Assembly: GCA_002728035.1 (NCBI GenBank)
Contig: PBUZ01000082.1
Location: 1-21,361 of the forward strand
Length of the DNA: 21,361 bases
Direction: 5' to 3'
From: Methanobacteriota archaeon
GTDB lineage: Archaea > Thermoplasmatota > Poseidoniia > Poseidoniales > Poseidoniaceae
The position numbers were made by a program, and so were the translations under genes. The stretch's first letter is position 1, and each line of letters begins with the position of its first letter. This document shows, one piece after another, positions 1 to 8,220 of the stretch. Below the pieces are notes generated by a model. That model was not told the DNA's origin. It was given only the letters and a program-made list of their open reading frames with translations, and searched no databases.

Positions 1-1022
1 AGATTGAATTTGAGCAAGAGATAGACGATGATCAATGGACGTACAAGACCGTAGGTCCCACGAATCGCAAAGAATTCCCAGAGGGTGGACAACAAGGGGT
101 CATCGACCAAGCCTCTGACCATCGCATTGGCGATGCCCACGAAAAACACCGTCAACGCGACCAAACGCAAAGGCGGGCTTACAATCTCCTTTGAAACGGT
201 CAGCTCCTTGAAGACGATGTAGAGCAAAAACATACTCGTCATGATGAAACGTGAATGGTTGAACACAACGGTCCATGAAACGGTACCCGAAACACTTGCA
301 CTTGTCAATCCAGTTAAGCCTCCAACAAGCGTTTCCCCACCAAAGATGAACAGCGATGGCCAAGAAAACATGCCTTGGGAAATCAAGATCCCGATTCCGA
401 GCATAGCAGCAGCAACTGCATGATTCCGTTCAATTTGTGACGGGCTATCTCGATAGAGGAGGTACCAACGGATAGGGATCAAAAATGCTGGGAGCATGAT
501 GATGTTTGACACGAAAATAATACCAGCTAATGGCAACAGTTCGAAAACACCGATGGTGAGCAGAACCAGATAGGTCACGGCAACAAGTACGCCAAAGGCA
601 ATCACGTGTTTTCGCTGTGTAAAAATCGGCGAAGGGAAGAGGACGAAAATGATTGGAAACAACATGGCCGTGTAAAAGTCCATGCTTACGGTGAGCATTG
701 AGAGAAAGACGACGGATTGGGCAGAGAGTGTCGCACCCTTCAACTGAAGGAAGCCTTCTGCAGCGAAGAGAAGACCGTTCGCAAAGAAGAGCAGAGCAAT
801 GATGGAGAGGAAGAGCCTGTTTTGAACGAAATTGTCTTTGTGTTTGATAATGAACCAAAGCAATGCCGCTGCGATCAAAATGTTGAGGCCCATGGATAAG
901 ATGACCAAATCCAATGTGTCTGCAGTTTCTGTTACCCCCTCTTCAGCACGAACGACTGGAAGGAAAATCAAGGCAGACAAGAGAAGTGCAACCCGGACCA
1001 CCTTCGTTCCGAGGTGTTGCAT
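1..1022 (-). CDS. Polytopic membrane protein with signal peptide, unknown function (partial)
   Basis: An open frame runs without a stop from an ATG at 1022 to the left edge, giving about 340 residues; the C-terminus is missing. The first 26 residues look like a cleavable signal peptide: basic start (MQHLGTKVVR), hydrophobic core, then VVRA before EEG. Eight or nine hydrophobic stretches follow, beginning about residue 37 (LDLVILSMGLNILIAAALLW), with short loops and no recognisable catalytic motif. The start is supported by a TATA-like sequence centred 27 nt upstream and no Shine-Dalgarno, the leaderless pattern. I do not recognise the family. A 7TM-type sensory or transport module is possible, because a cytoplasmic output domain could lie in the missing part. 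The coding call is strong because the frame stays open and strongly hydrophobic; the function is unknown. Confidence 0.85.
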   Translation of the reverse strand, partial: MQHLGTKVVRVALLLSALIFLPVVRAEEGVTETADTLDLVILSMGLNILIAAALLWFIIKHKDNFVQNRLFLSIIALLFFANGLLFAAEGFLQLKGATLSAQSVVFLSMLTVSMDFYTAMLFPIIFVLFPSPIFTQRKHVIAFGVLVAVTYLVLLTIGVFELLPLAGIIFVSNIIMLPAFLIPIRWYLLYRDSPSQIERNHAVAAAMLGIGILISQGMFSWPSLFIFGGETLVGGLTGLTSASVSGTVSWTVVFNHSRFIMTSMFLLYIVFKELTVSKEIVSPPLRLVALTVFFVGIANAMVRGLVDDPLLSTLWEFFAIRGTYGLVRPLIIVYLLLKFN

Positions 1023-1044
1023 GCTTTTGGAAAGGAAGAATGAA

Positions 1045-1053
1045 TCTTAAAAG
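1045..1053 (-). promoter_or_regulatory. TATA-like box for the left-edge membrane protein
   Basis: On the minus strand this reads CTTTTAAGA, centred about 27 nt before the ATG at 1022 and preceded by a purine-rich GGGGGAG. That spacing matches an archaeal TATA/BRE driving a leaderless transcript. It is a visual match only. Confidence 0.5.
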
Positions 1054-1116
1054 AACTCCCCCTTCATATTTCCAAACTTCAGAGATCCCAACCCGAACCA
1101 AGAGCCGTTGGGAGGG

Positions 1117-1131
1117 TGGTGGACGCTAGGG
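1117..1131 (-). repeat. tRNA-Ala 3'-end-like repeat, copy A
   Basis: Plus-strand TGGTGGACGCTAGGG differs at one of 15 positions from the 3' end of the tRNA-Ala gene at 8342-8356 (TGGTGGACGCTGGGG), including the complement of CCA. It has the same orientation as the tRNA. No tRNA body adjoins it. A tRNA-end duplicate (attachment-site remnant) is the simplest reading. Confidence 0.6.
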
Positions 1132-1193
1132 CCAACGCTCTGCAGCGATCCTTGCGAGCGAAGGGCGTGGCAAAGCGGCCACGTCTCTCAACC

Positions 1194-1201
1194 AAAAAAA
1201 A
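1194..1201 (-). terminator. T8 tract, candidate terminator downstream of pstS
   Basis: The minus strand reads eight consecutive T residues about 155 nt beyond the pstS stop and just beyond tRNA-end fragment B. Archaeal termination depends on such T tracts. It could end the pstS transcript or be inherited from the tRNA fragment. Confidence 0.4.
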
Positions 1202-1207
1202 GGCAAA

Positions 1208-1228
1208 GTGGACGCTGGGGAGTCGGAC
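1208..1228 (-). repeat. tRNA-Ala 3'-end-like repeat, copy B
   Basis: Plus-strand GTGGACGCTGGGG (1208-1220) is identical to 8344-8356 in the tRNA-Ala gene. On the minus strand the resemblance continues into a T-loop-like GTCCGACTC (the tRNA has GTTCAAATC). The 5' half of the T-stem does not pair, and no D or anticodon arm can be built, so this is a fragment from T-loop to acceptor end and not a gene. On the minus strand a T8 run follows a few bases downstream, as after a real tRNA. Confidence 0.6.
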
Positions 1229-1356
1229 AGGGGTGCAACTGCCAGCACATGCTCAGCGCAATAGCCTCACTCATCCGAGCCCAGCGGTGCGAGATGGCCC
1301 TCCTTATTCTGGAAGAGGTGATCTCTCCACACCGCTGAAGCCGACAGAACCGTGAA

Positions 1357-2472
1357 TCATCCCAGGCGGGCCTTCATCTCGTCCAACATCGAGGCAGGAA
1401 GGGGGACATAGCCCACATCGGCGACGTGTTCCATGCCCGCGTCAGAATAACCGTAGTCAAAGAAGCCTCGAACCAAATCCCAATCGTTGTTGTTGACGTT
1501 CATGTAGATGTATCGCGAGAGAGGGGCGTAGCTGCCATCAGCGACCGTGCTGGTCTCGGGGGCCACAGCATTGCCAGCATCCTGGACGCCATGCGTATCG
1601 TTGTTGGCGATGGCAACGACAGAGAGAACATTCGCATTCTCTTCGTAGTAAGCGTAGCCAAAGTAGCCAATAGCATACTCATCACCGGTCAGGCCGTTGA
1701 CGATTTGATTGTCATCGGCTGAGTTTTGGTATCCTCTCTCGGAGTCAAAACCTTCTGAGACGGGGTCAGCGTCGGCGAAACACTTCTTGCAAAACACCTG
1801 CTCACCGAAGTATTCGTATGTGCCTGAGTCAGAATCTGCGCCCCAGAGTTTGATCTCTTGGTCGGGGCATGCATCGGAATCGTGCAGGTCTCCCCATTCA
1901 CGAATACCGTCACCATCATTGTTGGGCGTTGTGGAGTTCATATCCAACCCTCCCTCGGAATGATTGGCGAGGTCATCTTCACTCCAATCGCTGTAGATCC
2001 AACGTAGTTGAGCCATCGAAAGGCCCCCCATGTCGGTGACGCACTGGTCAGCTGCGCCACCTTTCTTCATCACGACCGATAGGCCGTCAATAGCGACAAT
2101 GAGTTGCGTGACGGTGATGTCTGAATTCAGACAATCATAGGTGTAGCCGTCGCTGCCAACCGTCGCCTCAGACGTTTTCCAGCCTCGACTCATGTCGCCG
2201 ATGTTGACGCTGTCGGCGTCTGTGCTGCACACCTTTGATGCGCCGGCACCGGAGCCTCCACCTGCGACGGTGACGGTGAAGTCAGCGTTGGCTGCACTGT
2301 AGGCTTGGCCCCAGGCGCTGGCCACTGGAAACACCGTGCTGCTACCGGCGATGTTGATGGTCTTCTGTTCAACCTCTGTATCTTCGCCACCGATACAACC
2401 AGCCAAACTGGTGATCAAGAGGGTCAATACAAGGGTCATGGCTTTCGTGTTTTTCATCAGGTTTCGTCCCAT
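1357..2472 (-). CDS. pstS: Phosphate ABC transporter substrate-binding lipoprotein PstS
   Basis: This is the extracytoplasmic phosphate-binding component of the Pst ABC transporter, about 371 residues. The N-terminus is a lipoprotein signal (MGRNLMKNTKAMTLVLTL then lipobox LAGC, Cys26), so it should be anchored to the outer face of the membrane. The family signatures are clear: IAGSSTVFPVA shortly after the anchor, GGGSGAGASK, and NIGDMSR, which line the phosphate site in PstS proteins. Near the middle are DSGTYEYF and a CKKC pair. The start at 2472 has AAGGAGA on the minus strand with about 9 nt spacing. A second in-frame ATG at 2514 also has its own GGAGG 6 nt upstream but would put an unusually long segment before the signal peptide. 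The gene is divergent from the regulator-pstCAB-phoU operon and shares a 150-nt AT-rich promoter region with it. Confidence 0.95.
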   Translation of the reverse strand: MGRNLMKNTKAMTLVLTLLITSLAGCIGGEDTEVEQKTINIAGSSTVFPVASAWGQAYSAANADFTVTVAGGGSGAGASKVCSTDADSVNIGDMSRGWKTSEATVGSDGYTYDCLNSDITVTQLIVAIDGLSVVMKKGGAADQCVTDMGGLSMAQLRWIYSDWSEDDLANHSEGGLDMNSTTPNNDGDGIREWGDLHDSDACPDQEIKLWGADSDSGTYEYFGEQVFCKKCFADADPVSEGFDSERGYQNSADDNQIVNGLTGDEYAIGYFGYAYYEENANVLSVVAIANNDTHGVQDAGNAVAPETSTVADGSYAPLSRYIYMNVNNNDWDLVRGFFDYGYSDAGMEHVADVGYVPLPASMLDEMKARLG

Positions 2473-2625
2473 AGGTCGTATCTCCTTTAACCCCGCCATA
2501 TGGCTAAACTGCATAGGATTCCTCCATAGAGTATAACGAGAAATAAATATGAATATATAGCCATCAATAGAATAATGCCGTGCTCTATCTATCCATGACA
2601 AACTTCCGCAACATGAGGCAGTATC
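2473..2625. promoter_or_regulatory. Divergent promoter region between pstS and the regulator-pstCAB-phoU operon
   Basis: This 153-nt interval has an AT-rich core (about 2540-2560, with AAATAAATAT and GAATATATAG) that can supply TATA boxes for both directions. It also contains a perfect 10-nt palindrome GCCATATGGC at 2495-2504, on the pstS side. Plausible ribosome sites lie at 2482-2487 and 2521-2525 (minus) and 2614-2617 (plus, GAGG). The layout suits joint phosphate control, and the AbrB-domain protein encoded next door is the obvious candidate to bind here. The palindrome as operator is inference. Confidence 0.55.
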
Positions 2626-3645
2626 TTGGTGGACAGCGAGTTTCGGAAATTGCAAATCACCGGTGGGTCCACCACCATCGTCTCCCTGCCGAAGGAATGG
2701 GTCAGTCAAAACCAACTCAGAAAAGGTGACGTGGTGAGCATTGAAGAGTTGAGCTCAGGCGATTTGAGAATCTCAACCCTCCAGGGGGCAAGGAACAAAA
2801 CATGCATCACCATTGATTGCTGCCAGTTGGAAAACGGACTCGTAGACCTCATGATTGGGGCCTATTTGTCCGGTGCCGACACCATCTCCATTGTTTGCTC
2901 TAAACCCATTTCTCGCATCGTGCGTTCTGAAATTCGGGGCTTCCTACGAGATACGAGAGGCATGGAGATCGAATCCGACAAAGAAAAAGAAATCCGGATT
3001 GTCTCGTTGCTTAATCCATCCGAGCTTAAACTTCAAGTCTCTGTCAATCGAATGTACATTCTGATTTCAGGGCTTGTGAACGATTCGTTCGCCGTCTTGG
3101 GCGGAGATTCGAATGAATTGCTTCATGACATCGAGGATAGGGAGCGTCAAATCGATGCTCGAAGATTGCTGATTGAGCGTCAAGTTGCTGCCGCCCTCAA
3201 AATGCCATCCGTTGAGAAGCGATTGGCTGTTGATCGTTTTTCGGCCATGGAACACGCAAGCATCGCTCGGGTTCTCGAGCGCATGGGAGATCACGCAACA
3301 CGCCTCGCCTTCTTGGTTCGAGAAAACAGTAGGAGTATTCGTCTTCAACCGAACGATATGCCATTGAAAGCCATTCCAATGTTTTCCAATGGGCTCAAGG
3401 AACTCGTTCACAACATGTACACCAAGGAAATCTCGCTCATCCACGGAGCAAAAGTATCGCTGGGGAACATCATCAAGGAAATCGAAGCAGATGAAGATGA
3501 ATTGTGGACGGGACGTCGACCAACTGAACGGTTGTATGCAGAATTCCAAATTTCGGAATCCGTCCGTCGGTTGTGCGCCTACGCAGTCAATTTTGCGGAA
3601 CTGTTGCTGAACATGCTGATGCATGAACGGCTAGAACCCGTTTGA
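2626..3645 (+). CDS. AbrB/SpoVT-type DNA-binding domain fused to PhoU domain, phosphate regulator
   Basis: 339 residues. Residues about 5-48 (FRKLQITGGSTTIVSLPKEW, then LRKGDVVSIEE) are a swapped-hairpin AbrB/SpoVT (MazE-like) domain. Residues about 140-335 are helical and PhoU-like, with the acidic metal-site style pattern EHASIARVLERMGDHATRLA. This combination is a known archaeal PhoU-family regulator architecture; I infer that it senses Pst activity or phosphate and controls pst transcription. No in-frame ATG exists near the start: translation begins at TTG 2626 or GTG 2629, both behind GAGG at 2614-2617. It is the first gene of the operon; its TGA (3643-3645) overlaps the GAGGAGG that serves pstC, 13 nt upstream. 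Fold assignments come from motif reading; the DNA target is unknown. Confidence 0.85.
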   Translation: MVDSEFRKLQITGGSTTIVSLPKEWVSQNQLRKGDVVSIEELSSGDLRISTLQGARNKTCITIDCCQLENGLVDLMIGAYLSGADTISIVCSKPISRIVRSEIRGFLRDTRGMEIESDKEKEIRIVSLLNPSELKLQVSVNRMYILISGLVNDSFAVLGGDSNELLHDIEDRERQIDARRLLIERQVAAALKMPSVEKRLAVDRFSAMEHASIARVLERMGDHATRLAFLVRENSRSIRLQPNDMPLKAIPMFSNGLKELVHNMYTKEISLIHGAKVSLGNIIKEIEADEDELWTGRRPTERLYAEFQISESVRRLCAYAVNFAELLLNMLMHERLEPV

Positions 3646-3658
3646 GGAGGTTCAAAGG

Positions 3659-5017
3659 ATGAAGAAATCGTTGAAGCCCGTCGCGCAAAAGCGAGCCCCC
3701 GCTGACAGGGTACGATTGTTGCTCTTCATCACCAGCCTCTCAGTCATTTTTATCACGCTTGGAATTATCCAAACACTTCTGTTTGAGGCCATCACGTTCT
3801 TTCGTGAAATTGCCGGCGTTCGAGGTTGGTTCTCCTTCGAATTCGACCCAAAGGGGGTGATGAGCCAAACCGGCCTCGGCGCCTTCCTGTTCATGTTGGC
3901 CCTCATGATGGAGTGGATCAGTGAACATCGGCGCCATTACCTGGCAATCATTCCCGAACAAATCCTGTTCCCGCCTTCATGGGCACTCCGTTCAATCTAC
4001 GCGTTGCTCATCATCGCCGTTGTGGTCGTGAATTCCATGCTGTTGTGGGCAAGTACCGTGGCGCTGGTAGCCGTATGGAGGCGAGTGGCAAAAAAACACA
4101 TGCTGCGAGGAACCGGAAACATTGACCAGACCGATCGCAGTGTGACGATAGCACTCGGATGTTGCCTCTTCTTTTCGCTGTTTATCGCCACAACTGAACA
4201 TTACGGTGGTGCTTTTGGAGAGTTCTTCTTCCAAAACCAATGGACACCGACTGGTGCATGTGCGGACCGACGCTCGTTGTGTGAAAACATGAATTTTGGC
4301 GTGAATAGCCTCCTTCTAACAACGCTTCAGGTCGCCTTCGGCGCACTGTTTATTGCCGTGCCGTTAGGAGTTGGGTGCGCCATTTATTTGAGCGAATATG
4401 CATCTCCTCGCCTCGTGTCCGTGGTCAAACCAACCCTTGAATTGCTCGCAGGCATACCTTCGGTTGTCTACGGGTTCTTTGCATTCATCTACATCGGGCC
4501 GCTGGTGGTTGAATTGGGTGAAGTTGCCTACACCAATGGTTGGATTGACCAACCTCCGAACATTCTCAACCCAATCAATGGAGCTATCGTTGTCGGCGTT
4601 ATGATTCTACCTTTGGTCGCCTCAATGTCCGAAGACGCCCTGCGCGCAGTCCCCAACGAACTGCGAGAAGGTTCACTTGCGCTTGGAGCGACACGCATTG
4701 AAACGACGCTTCGCGTGATGTTGCAAGCCGCCTTGTCCGGAATCCTCGCCAGCATCATCCTCGCCCTCTCGAGGGCGGTCGGTGAGACGATGGCGGTCAC
4801 CCTTGCTGTAGGCACGGTCGCCGTTTACACCTCCAACATGTTCCTTCCTGCACAGACCATGACGGCCTACATCGCCCAACGTGTTGGTGGTGACCTTCCT
4901 TTCGGTGAAATTGGTTACCTTACCATCTTCGCAGTTGGTTTGTACCTCTTCATCATCACGCTCTCGTTGAATTTACTTGGCAACAAAGTGTTGTCTGCCT
5001 ACAGGGAGGCGTATTGA
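3659..5017 (+). CDS. pstC: Phosphate ABC transporter permease PstC, N-terminally extended
   Basis: 452 residues, against about 300 for typical PstC. The C-terminal half is a standard permease: the QWTPTG then NFGVNSLLLTTLQ entry, LAGIPSVVYGFFAF, and the coupling (EAA) loop about residues 323-345 (EDALRAVPNELREGSLALGA), which contacts PstB. The first 200 residues hold three or four extra membrane spans (about 18-42, 72-88, 110-140, 160-182) before the canonical domain, with a basic cytoplasmic stretch (WRRVAKKHMLRG). An ACADRRSLC cysteine pair sits just before the canonical first permease helix. A strong GAGGAGG lies 8 nt before the ATG. The stop overlaps the pstA ATG by one base, indicating coupled translation of the two channel subunits. 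Confidence 0.93.
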   Translation: MKKSLKPVAQKRAPADRVRLLLFITSLSVIFITLGIIQTLLFEAITFFREIAGVRGWFSFEFDPKGVMSQTGLGAFLFMLALMMEWISEHRRHYLAIIPEQILFPPSWALRSIYALLIIAVVVVNSMLLWASTVALVAVWRRVAKKHMLRGTGNIDQTDRSVTIALGCCLFFSLFIATTEHYGGAFGEFFFQNQWTPTGACADRRSLCENMNFGVNSLLLTTLQVAFGALFIAVPLGVGCAIYLSEYASPRLVSVVKPTLELLAGIPSVVYGFFAFIYIGPLVVELGEVAYTNGWIDQPPNILNPINGAIVVGVMILPLVASMSEDALRAVPNELREGSLALGATRIETTLRVMLQAALSGILASIILALSRAVGETMAVTLAVGTVAVYTSNMFLPAQTMTAYIAQRVGGDLPFGEIGYLTIFAVGLYLFIITLSLNLLGNKVLSAYREAY

Positions 5018-6729
5018 TGAAAAAAGACATTGACACCCTGAAAAAACGCAGTCGCAGAAGGCGAGATGTTGTTGAACAAGCCGGTTCAGCAAGTCTTGCC
5101 CTATCGGGACTGGTAGGGATGTTTTTCCTGGTCGTTCTCGTTTGGCAGATTGCCATTCCGACCTTTATTGACGGGGAAAATGGAGAGATCTCAGCAGCCT
5201 CGGAATTTATTCCAATTTCCGATTATGTCCTTGAGTGGGACCATCCAAATGTGAACGAACAAGGCGACTTGAACACCGAACCAATTGTCTTGACGATCAC
5301 ATGGGAGGGGCGAACAGGTGCACAGAAACATGACCTGGAAATCGTTGTGACGGCCAACAGAGGTGAGAAGGAAGATGTCCAAATTTCTGAAGAAGGACTC
5401 TCTACCACCTCTATCGAAGTAGGGAAGAAGACCAAATTTTACCTCAAATCAGTCCTTGATGTTCCCGTGAGCGTGGAACAGCGCTCCGGCCCTGTTCCAG
5501 CGGCAGATGCCTCAGGCAACCCTCATGTTTCATCCTTTGTCGTTTCCGGGGATGTAGCCGTGTTGATTTCAAACGGAAGCGCTGTCTTTGAACCGCTTGA
5601 AATGGCAGGTTGGACGAGTTTACTCGTCCTGACCTTCATCGTGTCTCGACCCACCGAACGTCGTCTTGCTCCCCTTGTACGTTGCTATGGACGTGAACGC
5701 CAAATTCGTGGCATCATCTTGCTTCTCGCCATCTTCACTATCGTCATTGGCCAAACAACCCTCTCTGCATTCTTGGGCGGGTTGTGTTGGTTGTTGTTTG
5801 GTGTAGCCTTACTCCGAACGATCGAGGGAATGGAGCGTCTCCAAAATCAAGGCCGATCACTCACCGAAGTCAAACGACTCAAGCATTCAATTTCGGACCG
5901 AGAGGGGTTGTTGTTGTGGTCGAGGATGCTCTTGGTCAGCGCTTGTTTCTTTATTCCTCTTGACATTGACATTCCATTTTTGACTGAACGCTACCAAGAC
6001 ATCTTCCAGCCTTATGCATCCGGAATCAGGTCGGCCTTCTTTGGAACCGTTTGGGTCATGTCGATTGCCATGCTCGTTTCAATGCCCATTTCAATTGGCG
6101 CAGCCATCTATCTTGAGGAATACGCAGCACCAACGCGAACAACGAAACTCATTCAAGCACTGGTCACCAACCTCGCTGGTGTTCCATCGATTGTCTTTGG
6201 TATGTTCGGTTTGGCAATTTTTGTCAAACAGGGTGGCATTGGCCTGGGACTTGGACCCTCCATCCTTGCCGCTGGTCTCACCATGGGAGTCATGGCGATG
6301 CCGATCATCGTTCTCGCAAGTCAAGAAGCGCTTCGTAGCGTACCAAGGTCGCTTCGCGAGTCTGCTTACGGTGTGGGTTGCACCCAATGGCAGGTGGTCA
6401 AGGACCATGTCCTGCCCTCCGCCATGCCCGGCATCATGACAGGTAGTATCCTTGCGATGAGTCGAATTATGGGCGAGGCCGCACCGTTGGTGGTTGTTGG
6501 AGCTGCGGCACTGGTCCTCTTTGACCCAGAACCACTTGCTGCCCTTACAGGGGGAAACCTCAATTTCACCGTTATTCCGATTCAAATTTATTTCTGGACA
6601 TCGGAACCGGAACACGCCTGGCATTCCATGGCCGCCGCAGCAAGCATTGCCTTGATTCTTCTGCTGATTGCGATGAACAGCATCGCTATCGTCTTAAGAC
6701 AACATTTCCGAAAGAGGTTGAATTCATGA
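5017..6729 (+). CDS. pstA: Phosphate ABC transporter permease PstA with extracytoplasmic insert domain
   Basis: 570 residues, nearly twice the usual PstA. Order: basic N-terminus (KKRSRRRR), one membrane span (about 27-46), an extracytoplasmic, strand-rich region about 48-190 (for example [20 protein letters not shown]), three or four more spans (about 196-320), then the normal permease domain (about 335-570). The coupling loop [20 protein letters not shown] at about 434-453 and [14 protein letters not shown] identify it as the PstA-type partner of PstC. The ATG at 5017 is preferred over TTG 5014 because GGGAGG lies 7 nt upstream of the ATG; it overlaps the pstC stop as TGATG. The 3' end overlaps pstB by four bases (ATGA). 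The insert could dock PstS or sense phosphate outside; that is inference. Confidence 0.92.
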   Translation: MKKDIDTLKKRSRRRRDVVEQAGSASLALSGLVGMFFLVVLVWQIAIPTFIDGENGEISAASEFIPISDYVLEWDHPNVNEQGDLNTEPIVLTITWEGRTGAQKHDLEIVVTANRGEKEDVQISEEGLSTTSIEVGKKTKFYLKSVLDVPVSVEQRSGPVPAADASGNPHVSSFVVSGDVAVLISNGSAVFEPLEMAGWTSLLVLTFIVSRPTERRLAPLVRCYGRERQIRGIILLLAIFTIVIGQTTLSAFLGGLCWLLFGVALLRTIEGMERLQNQGRSLTEVKRLKHSISDREGLLLWSRMLLVSACFFIPLDIDIPFLTERYQDIFQPYASGIRSAFFGTVWVMSIAMLVSMPISIGAAIYLEEYAAPTRTTKLIQALVTNLAGVPSIVFGMFGLAIFVKQGGIGLGLGPSILAAGLTMGVMAMPIIVLASQEALRSVPRSLRESAYGVGCTQWQVVKDHVLPSAMPGIMTGSILAMSRIMGEAAPLVVVGAAALVLFDPEPLAALTGGNLNFTVIPIQIYFWTSEPEHAWHSMAAAASIALILLLIAMNSIAIVLRQHFRKRLNS

Positions 6730-7541
6730 GTGAGAAAATTGGTGGAGAATACGTACCCGACTCGACGCGAGCATTGGATGTTGATGGAGACATTGACCTC
6801 ATGGTGGATGACCTTGATCTTTGGTACGCCGATAAGCAGGCGCTTTTCGGCGTCTCCCTTCCGATTGCGAAGAATGCGGTGACCGCCCTTATCGGGCCTT
6901 CTGGGTGTGGAAAAAGTACGCTTCTGCGAACCATCAACCGAATGAACGACCTTATTCCAATCTGCAGATATGAAGGAACCATCACGAAGGGGGATGTCGA
7001 AATCACGGCGAAAGATGCCGATCTCGTTGAGATACGGAAGAACATTGGAATGGTCTTCCAACGGCCGAATCCCTTTCCAAAATCAATCTATGAAAATGTT
7101 GGATATGGCGTTCGATTACACTACCAACCCTCTCGAGAAGAACTGGATGAAATCATTGAAAAAAGCCTGAAGAGAGCTGCTATTTGGAGCGAAGTCGCCG
7201 ACAGATTGCACGACCTTGGCACCTCCCTTTCTGGTGGACAACAACAGCGACTTTGCATTGCACGGACGATTGCCATTGAACCCGACATCATCTTGATGGA
7301 TGAGCCGTGCAGTGCTTTGGACCCCATTGCAACGGCGGCCATCGAAGAACTCATCTTGGAACTCAAGAAAGATTTCACGGTCGTGATCGTGACACACTCC
7401 ATGTCTCAGGCTGCCCGTGTCAGCGACTACACGGGTTTCATGTATCTTGGAAGGATGATAGAATTTAACAAAACTGACAAGATTTTCTCCGACCCGGCCG
7501 AGGAATTGACCAAACGGTACATCACTGGAAGGTTCGGATGA
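6726..7541 (+). CDS. pstB: Phosphate ABC transporter ATP-binding protein PstB
   Basis: 271 residues; the cytoplasmic ATPase that powers the PstC/PstA channel. Visible motifs: Walker [10 protein letters not shown] (about 57-65), ABC signature LSGGQQQRL (about 168-176), Walker [14 protein letters not shown] (about 188-200), and the H-loop VTHS (about 222-225). PstB-specific features include INRMNDLIP after Walker [17 protein letters not shown] at the Q-loop, and [15 protein letters not shown] near the C-terminus. An acidic N-terminal extension of roughly 30 residues precedes the usual start. The ATG overlaps the pstA stop (ATGA), with AGAGG just upstream, so translation is probably coupled. Confidence 0.97.
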   Translation: MSEKIGGEYVPDSTRALDVDGDIDLMVDDLDLWYADKQALFGVSLPIAKNAVTALIGPSGCGKSTLLRTINRMNDLIPICRYEGTITKGDVEITAKDADLVEIRKNIGMVFQRPNPFPKSIYENVGYGVRLHYQPSREELDEIIEKSLKRAAIWSEVADRLHDLGTSLSGGQQQRLCIARTIAIEPDIILMDEPCSALDPIATAAIEELILELKKDFTVVIVTHSMSQAARVSDYTGFMYLGRMIEFNKTDKIFSDPAEELTKRYITGRFG

Positions 7542-7551
7542 GGTGAACACC

Positions 7552-8220
7552 ATGCCCCCAATTAGAACAGGACTTGACGAACGCATAAAATCTGTACAAC
7601 AGGAATTGAAAGGCTATTTTCAAGAGGCGAAACACCTCTACAAAGAAGCCATCAATGCCTTTACGAAACTTGACTCGGAGGTTTACATTGAAGCGAAAGA
7701 AGCTCGAGCGAAGGCCCGAGAAGTCAATTGGGACTTGACCAACGATTTGCTCCTCATCCTCGCCCTCAATCAACCTCTCATGCAGGATTTACGAATCATA
7801 GCAACGTATTTGCGTGCAGTGGACACGGTTGAGCGAATCATCCGACATGCACGCGACATCGCCCGTTCGGATCGTTCCATAGATGAAAATGCAGACCATT
7901 TACCTGAAGAAATCGTGAAACCCGTGCTTGAGATGCACGGTTATCTCAACGACTTGATGGACATCACGGTGGTGTGCCTTACTGAAGGAAAGGAAGTCCC
8001 CGCTGATGAGGTTCGTAAAACATGGAAGAGCACCAAAGATGCTCATGCCAAGGCGATTGCTGCCCTCTCAACGCTCCAGTCAGACACCATGGGCGGCAAG
8101 GCATCGCGACTGGAGGTGGTCAACATCGTCAATCGGGTTGACCGATCTGCATACAACATTGTTCGCTTGAACGGCATGTGGCATCACGCACTGAACAACG
8201 AAAACATCATCCTCGATTAG
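7552..8220 (+). CDS. phoU: Phosphate-transport accessory protein PhoU
   Basis: 222 residues, an all-helical PhoU protein. It has two PhoU-type helical repeats, with the core LNQPLMQDLRIIATYLRAVD followed by TVERIIRHARDIA in the first and ANIVNRVDRSAYNIVRL-like helices in the second (VVNIVNRVDRSAYNIVRLNG). PhoU proteins restrain Pst transport and relay phosphate status. Position at the end of the operon right after pstB is the classic place. I chose ATG 7552 over the earlier GTG 7543 because GAGGTGA (7540-7546), overlapping the pstB stop, sits 5 nt before it. This is the second PhoU domain in the locus: the first is fused to a DNA-binding domain at the operon head, so the two may divide transport control and transcription control. 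Confidence 0.93.
   Translation: MPPIRTGLDERIKSVQQELKGYFQEAKHLYKEAINAFTKLDSEVYIEAKEARAKAREVNWDLTNDLLLILALNQPLMQDLRIIATYLRAVDTVERIIRHARDIARSDRSIDENADHLPEEIVKPVLEMHGYLNDLMDITVVCLTEGKEVPADEVRKTWKSTKDAHAKAIAALSTLQSDTMGGKASRLEVVNIVNRVDRSAYNIVRLNGMWHHALNNENIILD

Larger units (their letters stand above)
1054..1356. other. Non-coding interval with tRNA-end fragments
   Basis: This stretch of about 300 nt lies between the left membrane protein and the pstS stop. Small overlapping open frames occur on the plus strand (for example 1116-1355) but have no family resemblance. What can be seen is two short sequences resembling the 3' end of the tRNA-Ala gene (1117-1131 and 1208-1228) and an A8 tract at 1194-1201. 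I see no intact gene here. Confidence 0.6.

Noticed and set aside
1148..1356. Possible second tRNA or small plus-strand proteins (e.g. 1116-1355)
   Set aside because: A 73-nt span ending in the tRNA-like 3' end can be drawn, but the D and anticodon stems do not pair. The small frames have no start signal or family resemblance.
2473..2715. N-terminal extension of PstS back to 2715
   Set aside because: The longest frame overlaps the divergent regulator's start and would place a non-secretory stretch ahead of a clear lipoprotein signal. Ribosome sites support 2472 or 2514.
3067..3624. Minus-strand open frame (185 codons) under the AbrB-PhoU gene
   Set aside because: It is antisense to a clear coding region, with no ribosome site and no family resemblance.
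1357..8220. pst locus as a plasmid- or virus-derived element
   Set aside because: No integrase, replication, capsid or toxin-antitoxin gene is present. Only the tRNA-end repeats point to mobility, so I report an island-like border and not a mobile element.
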